From assembly GCA_004154925.1 (NCBI GenBank), contig QJNS01000194.1, positions 1 through 64,000 on the forward strand: a stretch of DNA of 64,000 nucleotides, in the 5' to 3' direction. The notes beneath the pieces were generated by a model that had not been told where the DNA came from, did not search any database, and worked only from the letters and a program-made list of their open reading frames with translations. The stretch comes from Monosporascus cannonballus (Eukaryota; Ascomycota; Sordariomycetes; Xylariales). Below are positions 55,875 through 64,000 of the stretch, piece after piece (the stretch's first letter is position 1; each line of letters begins with the position of its first letter). The position numbers were made by a program, and so were the translations under genes.

Positions 55875-58313
55875 TATCCATGGTAATCTTAAGATCATAT
55901 CGTAATTCCCAAGTGGTACGATGTCGAAATTAATTATTTAGTTCCGTCCTTGGATAAAAATCTCGAGATGATTAATTTCGCGTATGATTTTTCCGTTATT
56001 ATAAACGAATTCCTGATTTTCGGTATTTATAACGATATAAGGTTTCAATATGTATCTCTATGGTAACCTGAGCTTATTAATAACGTTTAATGTAATGTAA
56101 TTCCCGTTTACGGCTCCGTAGTTTATTATTACGGTGTACCAATATGTTCCAATCCGTATTTTTAAGGTAATAAGTTTGTTAACTATACCTATCGTCGTAT
56201 TTAGAGCTTTTCTTAGGAGTTCCTGTTAATTTTTCTGGGTCTCGTCGTTTTGCGGCTCTTTTACAAGTGATTTTCTTCTTTTAAATTTTGTTTAAATCTG
56301 TCGAACCTTATCTGTGATTCTTTATATAGCGCGTTAAGTTGCTATATCTGTCATTCTTGTCGGCGTATCTAAGTTTGTAGTTGCAGGATTTGTTTTTCGT
56401 TTTTCCGTAGTTCCTTATTTTACTAAGTAACTTGTTCTCCCATGGTTTCGATTGTTTCCTATCGTACGTCGGGTTGATCGTCGTTCCATAGTTCGTTAAT
56501 AAATTGGCGTAGTTTTTCCTTGATAGCTTTCCGGTTTTCTAAATTAGTGGTAAAAGTTAACTGGAAATGGAAATCCGTAATAACTCGTTGACAATACTTT
56601 TTAACTGTTCGCTGGACTAACTTTTCTATTATTTGATAATTATACCAGTCGTAAAAATAAAAAGGGTTTTCCTGCTAATATTATTTTCCTTCTAGTTAAT
56701 TCCATAAAGCTGCTTATTTGTTAATATCGTTTTATAAAGCGATAGTTCGAAAATGTCGGTATTACCGTTTATTTACTTTATTATTTCTTATTATTTCCGC
56801 AAAATTAAATTTTTTTCGACATATGCGGATAATTCGTTAATAAATGGACTTTTTCCAATTATTATATGCCGTATATATATGTCGGTTATAATGGATGGCG
56901 TACTTTTTATTATGTTATTCCGGGATTCCTGGATAAATGGACTTAATTTATTTATTATGTTGTTTTAATTATATTTTCATGTTTTATTCCAGTATTTGTT
57001 ATCGGTAACATTATTATCGTTTTTAGGTTATTAGTTTTACAGTTTCGGGTAACTCTGCTTATCTTTATGTTCCTTTAGTTATTTTTTTAAAGTATCCTGT
57101 TATTTTTCCAACGCTTTTTAGGTTAACTGCTAAATTTCCCGTATTCCTTGTTAAATTTCTCGTTATGGCGGGCCTGGGGAATACTTAGCTCGGATTATGT
57201 TAATCATACGTTTATCGTTCGTATTTCCTTTATTAAATTTGCCCATAAACACTGGCGTCCAGTTGTTTTGTTAAAACTTTTTAAGTGCTTTGCACCAATT
57301 TGCCTTATGCCCTATTTTGTTATAATTATAACATTTAACTTGATTTTAATCCTTTCTTTAGACTATGCTTAATTCCATAGGACCAGGTGTTATATTATAC
57401 GAAATATTAATATTGTTCTGTCGAAATGCGCCGATATTAAAGGTATATCGTAATTTGTTATTATATTTGCTTTTAATATTCTTTATGTATTAGGCGTACT
57501 GTCGATCGTTAATCTTGATTATTATAGTAATATAATTAATAAGGAATTTAAAGCGATTTATCTTGAAAAGTTCCTCCTGGATCTTTTTTTTTAAGTTATC
57601 GAAAAACTTGGTTATTAAGGTTTTTTGCCCCTAGTTAAGTTTTAAGGCCAGCTGGACCAATATGTTACCGTAATTAGATATTAATCCTTTTTATCGTAAT
57701 TATTAGATTTAAATTTCGGCTTTTATTTTTTTGTATATTATTCCGAAAATTTTAATTAAAGTTTATTCGAATTTTTTGTAATTGTTATATATTTTTATTA
57801 TTTTAGGGTTCTGTTGTTCCGGAGGTATAATAACATGTTTTTTTATAATTAATTCGAATTAAATAGCCGCGTTTCCCGTAAGTCGTCTTATTACGAATTC
57901 GATCCGTATAATGGACGTAATAAGTTAAATAAGGAAATATCCGAAATAAGCTCGGTATTAAATAAGGAATAATTATAACTTGGTTAAAGTTTTATCGAAA
58001 AGTTTTAATTTAGGTGGTTTAAGGATTTTTCTTAATTCTTTAGTAAAGTTCAGCTGAATAACTTAATTTGCCCGTAAAGTTTTGCTGGTTCCGGGTGCCT
58101 TTTCTTTTTCTTTAGTTTTTTATGCGCAGCCTGGAATAAAGTGATAAAGTTACTATTATCTTTTTCGAGCTGAAAGATGCGTACGTTTATTGCATCCAGA
58201 CGTCGAAGGACTTTATCCTAAGGGAGACCTGGCTTTTTTTTTGATTCTATCCCGGTATCGGGGTCCTTAAGGACTCTATAAACGGGTTATTCGGGTTGCT
58301 TGTTAGTAAACAT
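55875..58313 (-). pseudogene. Element B gag and protease
   Basis: Reverse-complement counterpart of A 36355-38800: the gag ATG lies at 58313 (MFTNKQPE), gag core in the middle, protease near 55950-56200. Many TAA/TAG. At its lower end the protease text CCATGGATATG is cut by D, with the continuation GGATATGCCAATATGG at 54072. Confidence 0.85.
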
Positions 58314-58369
58314 AATGTCGATGATATTACCTAGAGTTTAACGGTACTACTATATAAAAGCTTGTAACG

Positions 58370-58750
58370 TATAACGGCTAGGCGGTTTAACTAATTATTA
58401 AACCTAAGTCGACGGGTTTATATTAACAGGAATATTATGGAAATCTAAGCAATAAATATAATAACTTATTACGTTTCGTAATACTAAAAATATCTTAGGT
58501 AACGAATTATTATTATAAGTTAATATTATCTAGATTATGGAAATAATAAGCGTATATATCTTTCCTTTTTTTGCTAGTGATTATTATTGATCATAACCGG
58601 CGTGGTGATCATGATCCCTCTGGATTATTGTTAATCTGGAGTGATTACCAACTAGCTGGTGATCACTTTTTGTCACGTAATCTCGCAGGGTGGGTCGTGT
58701 TATCCTTATTGCGACCGTTTCCGGAGGCCTGAGCCTGTCAGGTCGTAACA
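58370..58750 (-). repeat. Element B 5' LTR
   Basis: 381 bp, same length as the LTRs of A. Right flank CCCCG (58751-58755) matches 43491-43495. AGCTTGTAA just outside (58359-58367) is the inverted self-priming site. Confidence 0.92.
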
Positions 58751-58755
58751 CCCCG

Positions 58756-59677
58756 TTAGAACCGGTATTTAGTGGTTATTCTGTCGTTATAGTTCTTTAC
58801 ATTGGGTTCGGAAATGTCCCATTTTATTACAATTGTAATACTTAGTTTAACTTCGATCCCGTCGTTATACTGCTCTTATTTCCATGGGTCCGGGATGTAT
58901 CCCGTATGCGGTCGAAGGTTGGTCGCGTTTTTTTCCTTGATTTGGTTTGAACTGTTCGGAACGTGGGATATATTGCCTTTTCTTTTTTATGCGTCGTTCG
59001 TATTGACGGTTGTCGATTTTGATTACCGTATTAACATACTCGTCGAACTTTAAAGACCGTTTTATCCGAATTAATTCGTCCTTAATATTATCCTTTAGGT
59101 TTTTATAAAAGGTATTTATTATTATGTTGTCGTTACTTTACCGGGTCCTGGAGGTTACTTGCTTAAAAAGTGCTGCGTATTTGGACGCGGATCTTTTCTG
59201 TCGTAGTTAAAGTAGCTCCTATGCCGACTTTTGCTCCTCGTTTGGGTTCCCGTATATGTCCTGGACCTTTTGTTCAAAATTGGCGTATTTACTAAATAGT
59301 TCCTTTATCTCTTTGTCCTTATTAACCTCGGCTTTTTCCAAGTAATTTCTTAAAGTAGGTTTAAACCATTTGAAAGCATCCCTTTTAAGGCTTCCTACGA
59401 TAATGATAATTTTGTCGGCCTCGTCGATTAGGGAATTTCGGTAAAAATAAAGATAAGCCCTGGCCTGGGTAAAAAATGGTCGAACGTCCGTAATGCCATT
59501 ATACGAATCTGGCATCTTTATCTTATGCTTGGGTTTTAAAACAGCTTGTCCCCTAAGTCGTTCATTTTCTTCCTCGAATTCGTTTAATCGCCCCTAAAGG
59601 CGGTTGACGGTCCTAATAACGTCATTAAGGGAAGGACCTTGAAAAGTCGAAGGGGTACGTTCCGAGGTAGTCGACAT
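58756..59677 (-). pseudogene. Element H gag
   Basis: Minus-strand gag of a third family. Start ATG at 59677 (MSTTSERTPSTFQGPSLND), then VRPFFTQARAYLYF, DAFKWFKPTLRNYL (59219-59515) and a zinc knuckle YNCNKMGHFRTQC near 58800-58840 whose first Cys is Tyr. The reading continues into 43363-43490 on the other side of element B. No pol of H remains in the window, presumably lost when the A-side junction formed. Confidence 0.78.
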
Positions 59678-59734
59678 GGTGAATTTAGATATTGCTCAGA
59701 ATCTGACGGTATTACTAAACAAAAACTTGCAACG

Positions 59735-60110
59735 TGTAACGGCTAACCGGTTTAACCAACTATTAAACCTAAGTCGACGGGTTTATGTTGGCAGAAGTAT
59801 CGTAAAATTCTAAGTAATGGAGTAAACTAGTTACGTCTCGTAATACCAAAGGTGTCTTGGGTAACGAAATTATATTGCAAGCTGCTGCTATTTAAATTAT
59901 GGGACTAATAAGCGTATATATCCTTCTTTCTGATTTACTGATCACGCCTGATCACGTCTGTTGCGGTGATCATGGTCACTCCTGATCGTAGCCGCTCACT
60001 GGTGATCACTGACTACTCAGTGATCACTTGTCACGTGACTTTTCAGGGTGGGTCGTGTCATCCTTGTTGTTACGACCGTTTCTAGAGGCCTAGCCTGTCA
60101 GGTCGTAACA
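59735..60110 (-). repeat. Element H 5' LTR
   Basis: 376 bp, plus strand TGTAACGGC...GGTCGTAACA. The U3 is of a third type, full of GATCAC motifs, with CACGTG at 60032-60037. AGCTTGCAA (inverted at 59875-59883) is matched by a nearly complementary site just outside the LTR (59725-59732). Right flank TCGCT; the partner LTR is not in the window. Confidence 0.9.
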
Positions 60111-60899
60111 TCGCTACTGCGACTTAACAGTTTGCCGAATGGTAGAAATAAACCTATTGGAGTATATGTTGATAAATACAGATGCGATACCTGGCGAGGA
60201 GTGACGGTATTAAATTCTGGGGATGCCGGCGTTACAAAAGATCGCCTTAGCGCATTGATGGGACTAGAAGTACCTAGTAGCTCCCTAATGCTTAGGGAAA
60301 TCGTGCGCCACTTAAGACCTAGGACCCACTTTTGTTAAAGGCCCTCCGTACTCCAGTCTTTGATTTAGAGAATTCCCTGAGATTCTAGTGGACAGAATTT
60401 GCTGTTTACCCTCGCAGATTAGGTCTTCTATTACATGTGCTTTTGGCTAGCGAGTACTCGACTAAGGGACAGCCCGCTATGACAGCCGGTCGAACAGACG
60501 GTGGTAGCCCTGAGAGGGCACCGGTGGGCATCCAATGGCACGCTACTTAAGCCGACTTCGCGTACGAGTGCGGCTGGTTTCGCGGCCTTACTAATTTGCA
60601 CGACCTCTCAGCCCACTTTCTCCCCTGTTTCGGGCCCTCACTTGACAGCCTTGTACACTGTTAAGCCTAAGCTGTGCATAATTGGTTGCTTTTTTTTTAA
60701 AAAAAAAAATAAAAAAAAACAAACACCATAGCTTCATATCCTGAAGCTGCGTAGGACACAGCCTTATCTGCCGAAAGGAGCCTTAAAAGGCGGATAAGCT
60801 TAGAAAGAATAATGATTATAATGTACAAATTATTTACCGTTCATTTCTATGTACCCTATCATAAAGCCTATTGTACATTTATAATCCATTATTGCTTAT
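60111..60899. other. Spacer with hairpins, no gene recognised
   Basis: Less RIP-affected DNA with no recognised gene. Holds a T/A-rich hairpin near 60690-60720, a 10-bp hairpin (CTTATCTGCC/GGCGGATAAG, about 60763-60799) and a roughly 23-bp imperfect inverted repeat at 60806-60895. Confidence 0.5.
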
Positions 60900-62151
60900 T
60901 CAGGCTTTTCGTCCTCGCAAAATAAATCCGTGTCTTTACATAAACTTGTCCCAGGGTATCCCGTTCTCCTTTTACGACAAAATCTCTTCATGGTTAGCCC
61001 TCCTTAATAACCGAACCAATTCCGGAAAATTTCGTTCGTCGTAAAGCATAACCGTCATTGCCTTTATGTCCTGCCTTCGCCGGTTCACTTTCGCAGCCGC
61101 CTGTTTCTTAACGTCTGTTGTCCCGGCTAGCTTTATTATTACGTAATAGTTTGCTTTTTGGAAGTTCAGCGTTATTCCGCATATAGTATACGTCGAGACG
61201 AAGATTTTATTCGGGGAGGTTTGGTTGCATGGTAAATTGATATCGTTTATGATCTAACTTCTGCTGTACCTACCGTCATTTACGCCCGCGTTGTTTTTCG
61301 TAACGGCATTAATCAGTATCACCTTTACGTTCTTGTACGTATAGGCCAGCTGTATATATGTAATAAATGCCGAAAATGGCGTACCCGTAAGTACGACTAT
61401 ATGACGCATGTTTATCCCGTCCCGGGAACCGGGATCGTCCGCGGTTGGTACCCGATTTCTGTATGAAACTATGTCGTATACGAATATGCGAAATTGGTCG
61501 AACTTGGCTAACTCCCTAACGAACTTTTCGCGATATTCCCAAAACTTAAACTCCTTAAATACTTTTATTATCTTTGCCTAACCCTTAGTAAAAATACGTT
61601 TTGTATACCTTCGCCCCGAACTTATTAATCGTTTCGTGTTGCAGGTTATTATTTTCGATTAATCCCGCTTCCATAAGACGAACGAAAGCCGGGTACATTC
61701 CTGTTCGAATTAAGCGCGTTTACGTTTAAGCCGGTATTCCGCTAAGCTTGGCCCTAACGTTATTGCCCTCGCCGCCGCTTCCGAATAGGCTTATCTCGAC
61801 GCTGTACTCTGTAGGCTCCGGTCCAATCTGGCTACCCTGCGCCCACTTTTACTTTCTTTCCTGTAGGGCCCGATATACGTAACTCCGCACTTCGGCCGTC
61901 AGGCGCGCGAACGCATCTTATGCAGCACCGGCCTTTATCTCGCAGTTAATAAGAGCTACGGCGATCTCCCGGCTCCCATTTCCGATTTGCTCGCCCCTGA
62001 ACTTATCTGTGGGACGACGGGCCATCAGCACGCGGGGCACCAGCTATTTCTCCAGCTCGTCCAGGTTCTTCTGGCGGGCTTCGATTTCTTTTCTAATTTT
62101 CGAGTTTATGGCGCGGTCCAGTCTTTCCACAAGGTACCTGTAGTCGGTTTG
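60900..62151 (-). pseudogene. SNF2-type helicase C-terminal part, truncated
   Basis: DNA-dependent ATPase/helicase relic. In minus-strand order: a linker with KIRKEIEARQKNLDELEK, then FGSGGEGNNVRAKLSG, MEAGLIENNNLQHETINK, HIVVLTGTPFSAFITYI (61371 region), then the helicase motif V/VI area IFVSTYTICGITLNFQKANY (61136-61206) and KQAAAKVNRRRQD (61068-61109), ending at TGA 60900-60902. One frame is kept for about 650 bp with few stops (one TAG near 61260, TAA near the end) and more in the N-terminal part. The LTR of element I starts at 62152, so the ATPase half is missing or outside the window. The family is called from the helicase motifs only. Confidence 0.65.
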
Positions 62152-62546
62152 TGTTATGACCTAACGGTCTTGGCTTCTTCTCGGACGATCGGGGCCGCAA
62201 AAGAGAGCAGTCCCCACCTAAGCCAAGAAGTCACGTGATGGGCTCAAAGGTCTTAAGGTGCTTGGTACCTTAAGCCTTTTAAACCGACAAAAAAGCTTAA
62301 AGGGCTTAAAGGTTTTAAAGGTTTAAATCGCTTAAGTATTTTAAGCTAAAACGAAAATATATACGCTTATTATTTCCATACTTTAGGTAACATTAGTTTG
62401 TAATAATAATTCGTTACTTAAAATATTTTTAATATTACGAAACGTAACAAATTACTATGTTTATTACTCCAAATCTTACGATACTTCTATCAACATAAAC
62501 CCGTTGATTTAGGTTTAATAGTTAATTAAACTACTAAGCCGTTATA
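62152..62546 (+). repeat. Element I 5' LTR
   Basis: 395 bp, TGTTATGACC...GTTATA, inserted into the SNF2 relic (left flank GTTTG). The U3 is of a fifth type with AAGG/CTTAAAGG repeats and CACGTG at 62232-62237; R-U5 is shared with the other LTRs. Confidence 0.9.
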
Positions 62547-62602
62547 CGTTATAAGCTTTTATTTAGTAGTACCGTTAAATTTTGGGCAATATTACCGACA
62601 CT

Positions 62603-64000
62603 ATGTTTATTAATAAGCAACCCGAACAGCCCGTTTACAGAGTCCCTAAGGACCCCGATACCGGGATGGAATTAAAAAAGGAGTTAGGTTTTTTTTAGAA
62701 TAGAGTCCTTCGACGTTTGGATGTAATAAACGTACGTATTCTCCAGTTCGAAAAGGATAACGGTAACTTTATTACTTTCCTCCAGGCTACGTATAAGAAA
62801 CTGGAGGAAAAAAAAAAGGTACCTGGAACCGGCAAAACTTTACAAATAAGCCAAGTTATTTAATTAAACTTTATTAAGAAACCTGGAAAAGTTTTTAAAT
62901 TACTTAAGCCAAAGTTTTTCGATAGAACTTTAATTAAGTTATAACTATTCCTTACTTAATACCGAACTTATTTCGAATATTTCCTTATTCGATTTATTAC
63001 GTTTATTACGTAGGTCGAATTCGTAATAAAACGATTTACGGGAAATGCGGTTATTTAATTCGAATTAGCTATAAGAGAATATGTTACTGTACCTTTAAAG
63101 CAATAAAATTTTGAAGTAATGTAAACGTATAACAATTACGAGAAATTCGAACAAGCTTTAATTAAAAATTTCGGAATAGTAAACCAAAAGATAAAAACCG
63201 AGATATAGATTTAATAGTTACAATAAAAACGATTAGTATCTAATTACGGCAGCATATTAATTTAGTTAATTTCGAAACTTAATTAAGGGCAAAAAGCCTT
63301 AGTAGTTAAATTTTTCGATAGTTTAAAAAAGAAGTTTAAAAGGAATTTTTTAAAATGGATCGTTTTGAGTTTTTTACGGATTATATTGTTATGGTAGTTA
63401 AGATTGATGATTGATAATACGCCTGGCGCATAAGGAATATTAAGGGCAAATATGATAACAAATTACAACATATTGTTAATGTCGGCGCATTTCGATAAAA
63501 TAATATTAATATTTCGTACGGCGTAATACTTAGTTTTATAAAATTAAGTACGGTTTAAAAAAGGGACTAGAGTTAAGTTAAGTGTTATAATTGCAACAAA
63601 ATAAGGCATAAGGCGAATTAATACAAAATACCTAAAAAGCTTTAACAAAATAATTAAACGCTAGTATTTACGGGTAAGCTTAATAAGGGAAATACGAACG
63701 ATAAATATACGATTAATATAATCCGAGCCAAGTATTTCCCAGGCCCGTTATGGCGAGAAATTTAATAAGGAATACGGGAAACTTAATAATTGGCTTAAAG
63801 GGCGTCGGGAGAATAACAGAACGTTTTAAGAAAATGGCTAAAAGAATATTACGGATGGGCAAAGTTATTAGAAATTGTAAAACTAATGGCCCAGTGGTAA
63901 CAACAGCATTACCGACGGTAAACACTGGAATGGAACATGAAGGTGTGGTTAGGATAACACTAAGGATGGACTAAGTCTATCTGTCCAAAAACCCTAAAAC
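62603..64000 (+). pseudogene. Element I gag (cut by window end)
   Basis: A-family gag from ATG 62603, parallel to A 36355 onward and heavily mutated (CAA/CAG to TAA/TAG). The site TTATAAGCT at 62549-62557 is the primer-binding counterpart. The rest of the element and its 3' LTR lie beyond the window. Confidence 0.85.

Larger units (their letters stand above)
43496..58750 (-). mobile_element. Ty3/Gypsy element B, split by nested insertions and an inversion
   Basis: Same family and U3 type as A, minus orientation. The 3' LTR is 43496-43866 and the 5' LTR 58370-58750. A perfect target duplication CCCCG (43491-43495, 58751-58755) proves these are the two ends of one insertion. Its own sequence is in three pieces: 43867-47156 (antisense frame, integrase, RNase H, RT), 54072-54573 (protease-RT spacer, now inverted) and 55875-58369 (protease, gag). 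The rest is element D and two solo LTRs. Confidence 0.93.

Noticed and set aside
56753..57372. Plus-strand hydrophobic small frames in the AT-rich block
   Set aside because: They oppose element B gag; hydrophobicity follows from T-rich codons.
31000..64000. Centromere or mitochondrial DNA as explanation of AT richness
   Set aside because: The content is identifiable Gypsy and Pogo elements with RIP-type stops; no mitochondrial genes, and centromere identity cannot be read from sequence alone.

Overview
The window reads as nuclear DNA of a filamentous ascomycete (Pezizomycotina). Evidence: introns of about 50-110 nt with GTAAGT-type donors and CTAAC/CTGAC branch sites, a Cdc4-type F-box/WD40 gene, a PTH11-like membrane protein, a bZIP/DUF3425 regulator, P450 and SDR enzymes, and a 30 kb AT-rich tract of Ty3/Gypsy elements with C-to-T/G-to-A decay (CAA/CAG to TAA/TAG) typical of repeat-induced point mutation (RIP). 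I cannot name the species.

1-16 kb: an accessory, biosynthetic-like gene group, largely broken: an SDR remnant (534-1628, -), a bZIP/DUF3425 regulator that looks intact (2463-3390, +), a P450 (4114-5614, -), a second SDR (6053-7536, +), a hotdog thioesterase (8915-9770, -), a second P450 (11081-12976, -) and a PTH11-like receptor (14071-15779, -). Splice sites remain recognisable, but five enzyme genes carry one or a few indels or stops. Three tRNA genes lie here: Gly(UCC) with a 49-nt GT...AG insertion in its D loop, Thr(CGU) and Pro(CGG), both with normal 37/38 introns.

16-31 kb: mostly non-coding sequence around one clear housekeeping gene, a Cdc4/Fbw7-type SCF substrate receptor (20345-23586, -) whose last intron is GC-AG. 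A GC-rich unknown gene with stops and frame shifts (28027-29307), a Myb-like fragment (29834-30272) and a degenerate tandem repeat follow.

31-64 kb: an AT-rich transposon graveyard. A Pogo/Fot1-type transposase (34375-35917) is cut by Gypsy element A (35918-43362). Element H (minus) was entered by element B (minus, 43496-58750, target duplication CCCCG). B was entered by element D (target duplication TATCC), and two solo LTRs landed in B and D. Recombination between those two inverted solo LTRs (47157-47528 and 54574-54945) then flipped the 7 kb between them: the target duplications match only crosswise, and flipping the block back rejoins B's protease-RT spacer and an antisense reading frame of D. 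A SNF2-type helicase pseudogene (60900-62151) and the start of element I (62152-64000) close the window.

The Gypsy families share a near-constant R-U5 block but carry at least five different U3 regions. They appear to self-prime (the predicted RNA 5' end is complementary to the site just downstream of the LTR). Three elements carry, antisense between integrase and 3' LTR, a frame whose cysteine spacing resembles a Zn2Cys6 cluster. All calls are by eye; no searches were run.
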